Source: Marinobacterium ramblicola (GTDB lineage: Bacteria; Pseudomonadota; Gammaproteobacteria; Pseudomonadales; Balneatricaceae). Taken from it: 64,000 nucleotides of DNA. The translations under genes were made by a program, and so were the position numbers. Every line of letters starts with the position of its first letter. Within the stretch, counting starts at the first letter, position 1. Below the pieces are notes generated by a model. The model was not told where the DNA came from. It was given only the letters and a program-made list of their open reading frames with translations, and made no database searches. The stretch lies in the NCBI RefSeq assembly GCF_019084545.1, contig NZ_JAHREP010000020.1, positions 36,359 to 100,358 of the forward strand, written 5' to 3'. Positions 47,581 through 55,806 of the stretch are shown here, piece by piece.

Positions 47581-47600
47581 CTGTTAGTTATATCTAACAG
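47581..47600 (-). promoter_or_regulatory. 20-bp palindrome upstream of the 106-residue protein gene
   Basis: Perfect inverted repeat CTGTTAG-TTATAT-CTAACAG, 23 bases before the ATG at 47558. An AT-rich core suggests an operator or promoter-overlapping repressor site. Confidence 0.5.
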
Positions 47601-47685
47601 TAGATTGCACGCACCCATATTGATCTATGGCACATTTTGCGGATTTCGCAACATTTGGATCGCGATATGCCACTGCAATATGAAT

Positions 47686-49137
47686 CTAATGCACCGTGCA
47701 AACCATGCAGGGATCGAAACTCCTGACGATATGCTGCACCGCCACCGGATCGGTTTCCCCCTGGCGTATCGGGGCTCCGACCAGCGCCTGCTCCAGCGCA
47801 CCGGGCTGGCCAGAGGCATCCCGCGGCGAGAAGTTCCAGGTGGTCGGCGCGATGATCTGGTAGTGGCTGATCTTACCCCGCTGCACCGAGATCCAGTGCC
47901 CCAGGCTGCCGCGGGCGGCCTCCATCAGGCCGACACCTTCGCCGTCCTGCAGCCGTTGCGGATGGTGGCAGAACGGCTCGCCCGGCTCGATCTGCAGCGC
48001 CCACTGCTGCAATTTAGGCAACGTTCGCGCCAGCTCCAGCAGACGTGCCAGCATCCTGGTATGCACACTGCCGCCCTGCTCGATCACCAGTCTGGTCAAC
48101 AGTGGATCTCCTGCCACCAGCGCCCGCGCCAGGGCGCCGGTCTCCACCACCTGGCCATCGAGCCGCGGCGCCTTGCACCAGCTGTAGGCACCCTCCTTGT
48201 CGGCGACCGGTTCGGTCTCGCCACGGGCCGGATGCAGCGGCGGTGCCTGCTCCATCCAGGCGTGGCTGACATCTTCGACTATTCGGCCGGGATCCAGCGC
48301 CTGCAGACCCGAATCCGGCGTCCAGAGGCCCCGTGGCACCGCCTGTTCACCCTGTAGCGCGTAGTTACCGAAACTGATAAACCGGTCGGTGGCACGGCCG
48401 AGCGTTCCTAGATCCAACTGCTGCGACAGGTACAGAAAGGTACGCAGATCACCGCTGTGCCAGGGTTTCTCCCGCTGCCAGCAACGCAGCTGCTCCGGGG
48501 TGTGGATCGCCGCGATCCGCTCCAGGTCATCGCCGAAGGTCACCCGCTCGAGAAAACGGCGGAACGCACCGAGAATGGCGACCAACCGCAATCGCTCCTG
48601 ACGCTGTACCGGACGGGTGGTGCCTCCCGGCTGGATGCTCAGCGTATGTGGCCACTTGCCCGCCAGCAGCCCCATCAGGTGCAGAAACTCGGCCCGCGCC
48701 GGCAACACCTCGCGCGTCGCCTCGCCGCTGACCGCCTTGAAGCGGCTCACGACGGCGTCGAACCAGGGCTCCCGGACATAGATATCGCGGGCAAAGTCCG
48801 GCATGAAAAAAAGGTAGAAGTGAGTCAGCAGGTCGGTCAGCGACTCGTTGGCCAGGATCAGGTTGCGGCACAGTTCGCCGTTGCGGGTGGGCTGCAGGCC
48901 CTGACTGTCGGCCAGCGCCAGCGCCGCGGCCACCGACTGGCTCACCGAGCAGATACCGCAGATGCGTGGCGTGTAGACCAGCGCATCCAACGCCGGTTTA
49001 CCAACCAATATCCGCTCAAAGCCCCTGTAAAGAGTGGCGTTCACCCTGGCCCCGGTTACCTGTCCATCCATGCTGTCCAGGGTGATATCCAGGTCGCCCT
49101 CGACCCGGTTGAACGGCCCCACCACGATTCGGCTCAT
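47686..49137 (-). CDS. hupV: Regulatory [NiFe]-hydrogenase large subunit (HupV/HoxC type)
   Basis: 483-residue NiFe-site subunit. The N-terminal nickel ligands are C60 and C63 in RICGICS; the C-terminal pair is C477 and C480 in DPCMVCTVH, the last residues of the protein. The usual 15-25 residue C-terminal extension cut by a maturation protease is missing, a trait of H2-sensing HupV/HoxC proteins. With HupU it senses H2 and signals to HupT. Its start overlaps the hupU stop by one base. Confidence 0.93.
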   Translation of the reverse strand: MSRIVVGPFNRVEGDLDITLDSMDGQVTGARVNATLYRGFERILVGKPALDALVYTPRICGICSVSQSVAAALALADSQGLQPTRNGELCRNLILANESLTDLLTHFYLFFMPDFARDIYVREPWFDAVVSRFKAVSGEATREVLPARAEFLHLMGLLAGKWPHTLSIQPGGTTRPVQRQERLRLVAILGAFRRFLERVTFGDDLERIAAIHTPEQLRCWQREKPWHSGDLRTFLYLSQQLDLGTLGRATDRFISFGNYALQGEQAVPRGLWTPDSGLQALDPGRIVEDVSHAWMEQAPPLHPARGETEPVADKEGAYSWCKAPRLDGQVVETGALARALVAGDPLLTRLVIEQGGSVHTRMLARLLELARTLPKLQQWALQIEPGEPFCHHPQRLQDGEGVGLMEAARGSLGHWISVQRGKISHYQIIAPTTWNFSPRDASGQPGALEQALVGAPIRQGETDPVAVQHIVRSFDPCMVCTVH

Positions 49138-50132
49138 CAGTTTTTTCTCTTATGCAGGGTCGGCGGATAGATCAGTTGTTCGGAGCGGGCATTCTCCTTC
49201 AGGCGCTCCGGCGTGGCGGCTTTGGACAGTGAGGCCAGCGCCACGAACCAGGCCTTGGGCATATCGGTGGGCAGGCCCACCGGGATGCCGGCGATCTTCG
49301 GAGTTTCCATAAAGGCGTGGCGCGGCTCCTCGAACTCCGGTGCGGTGCAGTTGATGCAGGCGTAGCCGCCGCGGGTGCAGGAGCCCTCACCGTTCCAGGG
49401 CCGGGTATTGCAGTCGCCATGGGCCTGGGTACCAAGACAGCCCAGATGCTCCATCATGCAGCCCTGCTGTCCCAGCTGTTCGGCGCTGGCCTTGTATTCG
49501 TAATATTCGTTGCGGGTACAGCCGTGATGGACCAGCTGATCGGCATAGAGGCGCGGTCGACCCAAGGTATCCAAACGCTCGACTGCGCCTTCGCCCAGCG
49601 CCAGTTCGATCAGGGTTTCAGTGACCCAGTTGGGGTGCACCGGACAGCCGGAGACGTTGACCACCGGCAGTGCGCCCATCGAACGGTACTCACTGCCGAG
49701 CAGACCGCCACGCAACTCACCCTCGAACTGCAATCCGGTGGCGTCGGCGTGGTTATCCCCGGCGCTGGTGATGCCGCCATAGGCCGCGCAGGAACCGATC
49801 GCCAAGGTGTAACGCGCCTTCTCTGCCAGTTTGCTCACCCAGTCGATCATCGGGATACCGGTGCCGCCGAACAGATGAAAACGCCCGGTGCCGCCGGGGC
49901 CGCGCATCAGTGAACCCTCGATGCAGAGCAGATCCAGTTCCAGCTCACCGTCGATGATCTGCTGCAGCAGTTGCCTGACCTCGATACCGGTCTGCTCGCT
50001 CAGCGACGGGTGCCAGAGCAGCTCGATACCGGCGGCCTCCAGGGTGCTGATCAGGTCCGGTCCTTCGGCGCCCAGCAGCGACATGGAGCAGCCGCCGCAG
50101 CCGCCGGATTGCAGCCAGAGCAGGTTAGCCAT
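49137..50132 (-). CDS. hupU: Regulatory [NiFe]-hydrogenase small subunit (HupU/HoxB type)
   Basis: 331-residue Fe-S subunit. It begins directly with MANLLWLQSGGCGGCSMSLL, so the Tat signal peptide of exported uptake hydrogenases is absent. Cysteines for three Fe-S clusters are in GGCGGC, SGCPVHP, HHGCTRN, GCLGTQAHGDC and GGYACINC. The lack of a Tat signal is typical of cytoplasmic H2 sensors. It overlaps hupT by 8 bases. Confidence 0.93.
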   Translation of the reverse strand: MANLLWLQSGGCGGCSMSLLGAEGPDLISTLEAAGIELLWHPSLSEQTGIEVRQLLQQIIDGELELDLLCIEGSLMRGPGGTGRFHLFGGTGIPMIDWVSKLAEKARYTLAIGSCAAYGGITSAGDNHADATGLQFEGELRGGLLGSEYRSMGALPVVNVSGCPVHPNWVTETLIELALGEGAVERLDTLGRPRLYADQLVHHGCTRNEYYEYKASAEQLGQQGCMMEHLGCLGTQAHGDCNTRPWNGEGSCTRGGYACINCTAPEFEEPRHAFMETPKIAGIPVGLPTDMPKAWFVALASLSKAATPERLKENARSEQLIYPPTLHKRKN

Positions 50133-51477
50133 CGATCTCGCCTCCAGACAGCGCTTCAGCTCGATTCAGTTGGGGCAGCGTCAGCCGGGCGCGGGCACCG
50201 CCCTGCGGCCCGTTATCGATACTGAGCGTGCCGCCATGCTCGTTGACGATACCGTAGCTGATCGACAGCCCCAGCCCGGTGCCCTGCCCGGTCGGCTTGG
50301 TGGTGAAAAAGGGATCGAACAGGTGTGGCAGGTTGTCCGGTTCGATGCCCGGTCCGTTATCGGCAACCTCGAACCAGACCAGCTGATCGCTCTGCCCGGC
50401 ACTCAGGCTCAGCGCCGGTTCGGGCTGGTCGGCCACGGCATCCGCCGCGTTCTGGATCAGGTTCACCACCACCTGATGGATCTGACCGGAGTGCCCCAGC
50501 ACCTGCAGGCGCTCCGGCAGCTGTTCGCTGACCGCGATGTCGGCCTTGCTCTCCTTGATAATCCAGTGCAGCGCCGAGCGCACCACGTGAATCAGATCGA
50601 AGGGGGCTTTTTCACTGCTTTGGGTGGAGGAGAACTGGCGCAGGTCATTGACGATCTCGCGCACCCGGTCGGCACCCTCCATGGTGCCCTCGACCAGCGA
50701 GTCCAGATCCGCTATCACTCGGTCCAGCCGCAACCGCTCGCGCAGCTCACGCAGCTGTTCGCGACTGGCGCCGGACTGCACCAGATCGAAATATTCGACC
50801 AGACGGCGGGTATAGCGCTGCAGCGCATGCATATTGCCGTAGACGAAGCTGATCGGGTTGTTCAGTTCATGGGCGACACCGGCCACCAGACGGCCCAGCG
50901 AAGCCATCTTTTCCGCCTGGATCAACCGTTCCTGCGCCAGCTTCAGTTCGGCATGAGCCTGATTAAGCTCGTTGAAGGCGCGCTGCAACTCGCCCAACGG
51001 ACGACCGGCAACGACGACGCCGACCAGACGCCCGCGCTGATTGAAACGGGGGGAGCAGTTCAGTGCCAGCGGTACCGGACCCTCGGCGCCCTCGATACGG
51101 ATCTGCTCATCACGCACCGGTTCACGTCTAACTCGCTGCAGGCAGTCGATCAGCCGCGCACGGCTGTCGCCGCTGCACAGGCTCTCCATCGGCTGATCGA
51201 GCAGGGAATCCTGAGTGCGGCCGGTCAGCTCCTCGAACGCCCGGTTGACCTGCTGGATCCGCCCCTCGTGGTCGCAGGCGATCAGCACATCGCTCATCGC
51301 CGACTGCACGCTGTCGAAGAAGCTGTGCGCCTCCTCCAGTGCGGCGTTCTGTTCTTCCACCTGGACCTGATAGCGCACCAGATCGGCATAGGCCTCATCC
51401 ATCTTGCGGATGACGCTGACCCAGGCTTCATCGGTCGCCGCGCTGTCGCGCTGGCCATTGTGCGGTTGCTGTGCCAT
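50125..51477 (-). CDS. hupT: PAS sensor histidine kinase of the H2-sensing system (HupT/HoxJ type)
   Basis: 450-residue soluble kinase. An N-terminal coiled coil (to about 50), a PAS domain (about 52-165), a second coiled coil, then the HisKA box with H203 in GVAHELNNPIS and the ATPase domain (NLIQNAADAV; DNGPGIEPDNLP; GTGLGLSISYGI). There are no transmembrane helices. PAS-containing HupT/HoxJ kinases contact HupUV and control an NtrC-type regulator (HupR/HoxA), not found in this window. First gene of the leftward operon. Confidence 0.9.
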   Translation of the reverse strand: MAQQPHNGQRDSAATDEAWVSVIRKMDEAYADLVRYQVQVEEQNAALEEAHSFFDSVQSAMSDVLIACDHEGRIQQVNRAFEELTGRTQDSLLDQPMESLCSGDSRARLIDCLQRVRREPVRDEQIRIEGAEGPVPLALNCSPRFNQRGRLVGVVVAGRPLGELQRAFNELNQAHAELKLAQERLIQAEKMASLGRLVAGVAHELNNPISFVYGNMHALQRYTRRLVEYFDLVQSGASREQLRELRERLRLDRVIADLDSLVEGTMEGADRVREIVNDLRQFSSTQSSEKAPFDLIHVVRSALHWIIKESKADIAVSEQLPERLQVLGHSGQIHQVVVNLIQNAADAVADQPEPALSLSAGQSDQLVWFEVADNGPGIEPDNLPHLFDPFFTTKPTGQGTGLGLSISYGIVNEHGGTLSIDNGPQGGARARLTLPQLNRAEALSGGEIDG

Positions 51478-51780
51478 CTGTGTACTGCCAGTTGAGGAGG
51501 CTACAGACTAACGCCAGCGCGTGTTGCCGCCAACCTCCCTATTACTTTCCACCTAAGCGACTAAACGGTAAGCAGGTATCCGGCTGTGTCGTAAAAGTGG
51601 GCCTTTGCATCAGAGCAGGCATTGACCGTGCCGTTCCATGCAACCAATACTCATCAGGGGTTTGTGACCACGACCGGCAACTGGCACCCGCTTTGCTAAC
51701 ACTTGCGACAACCCAAGTGTTGAATGCAGCGAGCACCGAGCCGCCCAAATCCGGATAGAACAACAGAACAGGAAGCCAAC
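51478..51780. other. Divergent hupT / hupE promoter region
   Basis: 303 bases between the kinase and hupE starts. The hupE side carries a perfect sigma-54 match at 51681-51697. A short inverted repeat (AACACTT at 51698-51704, AAGTGTT at 51715-51721) lies at or just after the expected transcription start. No coding sequence is convincing. Confidence 0.6.
51681..51697 (+). promoter_or_regulatory. Sigma-54 promoter for hupE
   Basis: CTGGCAC-CCGCT-TTGCT matches the consensus YTGGCAC-N5-TTGCW at every defined position. It is 84 bases before the hupE start. HoxA/HupR-type regulators of hydrogenase genes work with sigma-54 in some bacteria, so H2-dependent control is plausible. Confidence 0.8.
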
Positions 51781-52344
51781 ATGAAACGACACGCCCAGAC
51801 CCTCACCGCACTGACAGTCTTGAGCTTGAGCCCGAGCCTTGTCTTTGCTCACTCCGCCACCGGTACCGGCCTCGGCGCAGGCCTGCTGCATCCGCTGATG
51901 GGTGCAGACCACCTGCTGGCGATGCTGGCAATCGGGATCTGGGCGGCGTTGCAGCAAGGTAGTCTGCGCCTCGCCATTCCGGGCGCATTCATGCTCGCGC
52001 TACTGGCCGGTTTTGGCCTGGCACTGAGTGGTTTCGCGCTGCCGATGGTGGAAGCAGGGATCGCGCTGTCGGTGCTGCTACTCGGTATCGTGATCACCGC
52101 GACCGTACGCCTGCCCGCCTCGGCGGCACTGGCGCTGAGCACTTGTTTTGCCCTGTTTCACGGCTTCGCCCATGGCCATGAAGCCAGCGGTTCTCTCGCC
52201 ACCTTCGCATTCGGCTTTATGGCCAGCAGCGCCGCACTGCACCTGAGCGGTGCCGTGATTGCACAGAAACTGCGCTCGCTTCCGGCGCTGACCCGCAGCC
52301 TGGGTGCGGCCATTGCGGCCAGCGGTCTCTGGCTGCTCGGCTGA
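51781..52344 (+). CDS. hupE: HupE/UreJ family nickel/cobalt transporter
   Basis: 187-residue membrane protein with a cleavable signal peptide (ends near FAH-S) and about six helices. The family motif HPLMGADHLLAMLAIG and the later FHGFAHGHE supply metal-binding histidines. HupE brings nickel in for hydrogenase maturation. The ATG at 51781 follows the leader; an in-frame ATG at 51724 lacks family support. It is divergent from hupTUV and has its own sigma-54 promoter. Confidence 0.92.
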   Translation: MKRHAQTLTALTVLSLSPSLVFAHSATGTGLGAGLLHPLMGADHLLAMLAIGIWAALQQGSLRLAIPGAFMLALLAGFGLALSGFALPMVEAGIALSVLLLGIVITATVRLPASAALALSTCFALFHGFAHGHEASGSLATFAFGFMASSAALHLSGAVIAQKLRSLPALTRSLGAAIAASGLWLLG

Positions 52345-52351
52345 CGAAAAA

Positions 52352-52375
52352 AGGGCCGCTAAAAATAGCGGCCCT
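52352..52375 (-). terminator. Terminator between hupE and nirBD
   Basis: 9-bp perfect stem AGGGCCGCT / AGCGGCCCT, 6-base loop. On the minus strand it is followed by TTTTTTCG, so it terminates the leftward nirBD transcript; it can also block read-through from hupE. Confidence 0.85.
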
Positions 52376-52468
52376 GTAAAAAACAGCTCCGAGAACGCTA
52401 ACTCCCACCCGGTGCACAGGTTGGAGGGGAGGACCCGGGGCTGTTACTCACCAGACTTTTCTGCGGGA

Positions 52469-52840
52469 TCAGCCCGCCTCTTGCAGCGCGACGCGATTGA
52501 ACGGTTGCGGATTGAGCAGCAGCCGCTCGCCTTCGAGGCGGGTCTGCCAGGTGTCCAGCACCAGCGATTCGTTATCCAGGCATTCACCCGTTTCCAGGCA
52601 GTAGCGCTCCTTGTACAGTGGCGAGGCAACGAACAGGCAATCCTCATTGGAGCCCACCAAGCCACGCGACAGGACATTGGCCTGTCCGATCGGATCGAAG
52701 TTATCGATGGCAAAAACCTGGCCCTTTTCGGGGATGTAGAACAGGGCCACCTGACGCTCCCCGACCAGGGCACATATGCCGGAGTCGGCGACCAGATCAT
52801 CGAGGTTGCAGATATGGATCCACTCTTGTGCTGCAGTCAT
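52469..52840 (-). CDS. nirD: Assimilatory nitrite reductase small subunit NirD
   Basis: 123-residue Rieske-fold protein lacking the cluster-binding Cys/His pairs, as NirD does. Segments ICALVGERQVALFYIP, FAIDNFDPIGQANVLSRG and KERYCLETGECLD follow the family pattern. It forms the small subunit of NADH-nitrite reductase with NirB, 12 bases upstream. Confidence 0.95.
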   Translation of the reverse strand: MTAAQEWIHICNLDDLVADSGICALVGERQVALFYIPEKGQVFAIDNFDPIGQANVLSRGLVGSNEDCLFVASPLYKERYCLETGECLDNESLVLDTWQTRLEGERLLLNPQPFNRVALQEAG

Positions 52841-52852
52841 GATTCTCTCCTC

Positions 52853-55390
52853 TTAGCCGACCATTACAATGGGTTCTGCCTTCTCTTCCGCACGCGCCGG
52901 ACGGATCTGGCCGCGCTCCTGTACGAACACCACGTTGGAGTCGGGCTTGTCGCTGTTGACGAACTGACGGAACCGCTTCAGCGCTTCCTCGTCGTTGACA
53001 GTTGTCTTCCACTCGCACTCGTAGGTTTCCACCACGTGCGCCATCTGCGCCTCCAGCTCAGCGCCTAGGCCCAGGCTGTCGTTGATCACCACCTCCTGCA
53101 GGTATTTCAGGCCGCCCTCCAGGTTCTCCATCCACACTGAGGTACGCTGCAGACGATCGGCTGTCTTGATGTAGAACATCAGCACCCGGTCGATGTACTT
53201 GATCAGCGTCTCCTTATCCAGGTCGGTGGCAAACAGGTCGGCGTGGCGCGGCTTCATACCGCCGTTACCGCAGACGTAGAGGTTCCAGCCGTTTTCGGTG
53301 GCGATGACGCCGATATCCTTGCCTTGGGCCTCGGCACACTCGCGGGTGCATCCTGACACGGCAAACTTGATCTTGTGCGGTGAGCGCAGTCCCTTGTAGC
53401 GATTCTCGAGTTCAATGGCGAGGCCGACACTGTCGTCTACACCGTAACGGCACCAGGTGCTACCGACACAGGATTTCACTGTACGCAGAGATTTGCCGTA
53501 GGCATGGCCGGTCTCAAAGCCGGCGTCGATCAGCTTGCGCCAGATATCCGGCAGCTGCTCCAGGCGAGCGCCAAACAGATCGACGCGCTGACCGCCGGTG
53601 ATCTTGGTGTAGAGGTTGTACTCCTTGGCCACCTGACCGAGCACGATCAGCTTGTCCGGGGTGATCTCGCCGCCGCCGATACGCGGCACAATGGAGTAGG
53701 TACCGTCCTTCTGCATGTTGGCGAGGAAGGTATCGTTGGTGTCCTGCAGCTTCACCTCTTTCGGGTTCAGCACGTAGTTGTTCCAGCACGATGCCAGAAT
53801 CGAGCCCACCGCCGGCTTGCAGATATGGCAGCCCTTTCCGCCCTTGCCGTGCTTCTGCATCAGCTCGTCAAAACTTTTGATCTCTTCGACGCGTACCAGG
53901 TTGTACAGATCCTGACGGGTGTAGGGGAAGTGTTCGCAGATATCATGGCTGACCTCGACGCCCAGCTCCTCCAGCTCATGGTTGACCAGGCTGGTCAGCA
54001 GCGGTACGCAGCCGCCACAGCCGGTACCGGCCTTGGTGGCGCCCTTCACATCGCCGACCGAGCAGCAACCACCGGAAACAGCCTGGCGAATATCACCCTT
54101 GGACACGTCATGGCAGGAGCAGATCTGAGCCGTTTCCGGCAGTGCGGCCACGCCAAGACCGGTCTGGGCATCGTCGTTGCGGCTGGGCAGGATCAGCGCC
54201 TCCGGAAACTCCGGCAGTTGGATCTCGTTGAGCATGTACTGCAACAGGGTGCCGTAGGCCTCGGCATCGCCGACCAGAATGGCGCCGAGCAGGATCTTGT
54301 TGTCGGGGCTGACCACCAATTTCTTGTAGGTGCCGTCGCCTTCGTTGAGCCAGGTGTAGTTCTTCGCCCCCGGGGTACGGCCCTGAGCATCGCCGATGGA
54401 GCAGACATCCACCCCCATCAGTTTCAACTTGGTGCTCATGTCGGCACCGGCAAACTCGGCATCACCGCCGGTGAGCTGAGCCACTGTCACCTTCGCCATG
54501 GTGTAACCCGGCGCAACCAGACCGAAGATACGACCATCCCAGAGCGCGCACTCGCCGATGGCGTAGATATCCGCGTCGGAGGTCTGGCACTGGTTGTTGA
54601 TAACGATACCGCCGCGCTCGCCCACTGCCAGGCCGCTCTCGCGGGCCAGCTGGTCACGCGGGCGGATACCGGCGGAGAACAGGATCAGGTCGGTCTCCAG
54701 CACCTCGCCATCGGCGAACTCCATGCGGTGCACACAGTTCTCGCCATCGACGATCTGCTGAGTGTTCTTACTGGTGTGGACCTTGACGCCGAGCGCTTCG
54801 ATCTTGGAGCGCAGCAGCGCGCCGCCCATATCGTCCAGCTGCACCGCCATCAGCCGCGGGGCGAACTCGACCACATGGGTCTCCAGGCCCAGGTCACACA
54901 GCGCCTTGGCCGCTTCCAGGCCGAGCAGACCGCCGCCGACGACGACACCGACCTTGCCCTGCGCCGCGCTGGACTTGATCGCTTCCAGATCCTCGATGGT
55001 GCGGTAGACCAGGCAGTGCTCGCGGTCATGCCCCGGTACCGGCGGTACGAAGGGGTAGGAACCGGTGGCCATCACCAGCTTGTCGTAGCTCAGTGTGGTG
55101 CCCTTGTCGGAGACCACCAGATGGTCGTCCTTGTTGATCTCGACCACCTTCTCATTGATCAGGACGTTGAGGCCCCACTCGCGATACTGCTCGATCTTGC
55201 CCATGGCCAGATCTTCAGCGGTGCTACCGCTGAAGTATGAGCTGAGATACACGCGGTCATACGCCAGACGAGGTTCTTCACAAAATACAGTGACCTCGAA
55301 CTCACCCAGTTGACCGCTGTCGGCCAGACTCTGCAGAAACTGGTGGCCGACCATACCATTGCCGACTACAACCAAACGTGTTTTGTTCAT
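52853..55390 (-). CDS. nirB: NADH-dependent nitrite reductase large subunit NirB
   Basis: 845-residue enzyme reducing nitrite to ammonia. Domain order: FAD/NAD(P)-binding (VVVGNGMVGHQFL; GGGLLGLEAAKAL), a BFD-like [2Fe-2S] domain (CSCHDVSKGDI; GTGCGGC) at about 420-480, then siroheme/4Fe-4S nitrite reductase repeats with cluster cysteines in CVGSTWCRYG and GCTRECAEAQGKD. Two ATGs (55393, 55390) follow AGGAG; the second has the better spacing. Transcription crosses a leader with a terminator/antiterminator pair. Confidence 0.96.
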   Translation of the reverse strand: MNKTRLVVVGNGMVGHQFLQSLADSGQLGEFEVTVFCEEPRLAYDRVYLSSYFSGSTAEDLAMGKIEQYREWGLNVLINEKVVEINKDDHLVVSDKGTTLSYDKLVMATGSYPFVPPVPGHDREHCLVYRTIEDLEAIKSSAAQGKVGVVVGGGLLGLEAAKALCDLGLETHVVEFAPRLMAVQLDDMGGALLRSKIEALGVKVHTSKNTQQIVDGENCVHRMEFADGEVLETDLILFSAGIRPRDQLARESGLAVGERGGIVINNQCQTSDADIYAIGECALWDGRIFGLVAPGYTMAKVTVAQLTGGDAEFAGADMSTKLKLMGVDVCSIGDAQGRTPGAKNYTWLNEGDGTYKKLVVSPDNKILLGAILVGDAEAYGTLLQYMLNEIQLPEFPEALILPSRNDDAQTGLGVAALPETAQICSCHDVSKGDIRQAVSGGCCSVGDVKGATKAGTGCGGCVPLLTSLVNHELEELGVEVSHDICEHFPYTRQDLYNLVRVEEIKSFDELMQKHGKGGKGCHICKPAVGSILASCWNNYVLNPKEVKLQDTNDTFLANMQKDGTYSIVPRIGGGEITPDKLIVLGQVAKEYNLYTKITGGQRVDLFGARLEQLPDIWRKLIDAGFETGHAYGKSLRTVKSCVGSTWCRYGVDDSVGLAIELENRYKGLRSPHKIKFAVSGCTRECAEAQGKDIGVIATENGWNLYVCGNGGMKPRHADLFATDLDKETLIKYIDRVLMFYIKTADRLQRTSVWMENLEGGLKYLQEVVINDSLGLGAELEAQMAHVVETYECEWKTTVNDEEALKRFRQFVNSDKPDSNVVFVQERGQIRPARAEEKAEPIVMVG

Positions 55391-55490
55391 CATGTTGCTC
55401 CTGTGCACCTGTTTCGGGCTCGCCTTGACAGACTTCTCTACGTTTTTTGCAACGCTTTATTACGAAGCTTTTTTGCGGGCCCAGGAAACG

Positions 55491-55556
55491 AAAAAAGGCG
55501 CTCACCCATCAGCACCCTGAAGTTCAGGAAACTGATCGATGAACGCCTTTGTTCAT
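55491..55556 (-). promoter_or_regulatory. nirB leader: AAAGGC hexaloop hairpin overlapping an intrinsic terminator (NasT/NasR-type)
   Basis: On the minus strand ATGAAC-AAAGGC-GTTCAT forms a 6-bp hairpin with a hexaloop (55539-55556; loop 55545-55550) having A at position 1 and G at position 4, as ANTAR regulators require. The same AAAGGCG (55544-55550) pairs alternatively with CGCCTTT (55494-55500) to make a long terminator stem followed by a T-tract (55491-55496). The two structures are mutually exclusive. Confidence 0.72.
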
Positions 55557-55598
55557 TCTGTTCTGTTCCGGGCTAGACCCGGTTATGCAGTATCATTA

Positions 55599-55615
55599 AG
55601 CACGACATGTGCCAA
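55599..55615 (-). promoter_or_regulatory. Sigma-54-like promoter for nirB
   Basis: Minus-strand TTGGCAC-ATGTC-GTGCT fits YTGGCAC-N5-TTGCW with one mismatch and keeps the essential GG and GC. It predicts a leader of about 200 bases. NtrC-dependent nitrogen control is the likely role. Confidence 0.68.
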
Positions 55616-55806
55616 CATTGCTTCTTATGGATTTACAAGGAGTTAGAGGCACATCATCCATTCCGCGCACCAAAAAGACCGCACCATATTGGTGATCCGG
55701 CATCATTATGGTGCTTATCAATTCCATGTGTCGGTTATTGGGAGACGTGTGCGGGGCACACGATGGGAGGGCGCCTTCCGGGATACCATCCCGCTCTGTG
55801 CCAGTA

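Larger units (their letters stand above)
55394..55806. other. nirB promoter and regulatory leader region
   Basis: About 413 bases between nirB and the kinase gene. Reading leftward it holds a sigma-54-like promoter (55599-55615), a GC hairpin (CCGGG-TCTAG-CCCGG, about 55568-55582), the hexaloop hairpin and terminator (55491-55556), and the nirB ribosome-binding site. The stretch 55620-55806 next to the kinase stop codon shows nothing I recognise. Confidence 0.7.

Noticed and set aside
47686..50132. Respiratory uptake hydrogenase
   Set aside because: The small subunit has no Tat signal peptide and the large subunit ends right after the last Cys-x-x-Cys-x-x-His, so these are sensor (HupUV/HoxBC) subunits.
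53504..55240. 578-codon plus-strand open frame opposite nirB
   Set aside because: Antisense shadow of nirB; no recognisable domains and an amino-acid composition typical of reversed GC-rich codons. The same applies to 49888-51495, 57726-59420 and 3980-5269.
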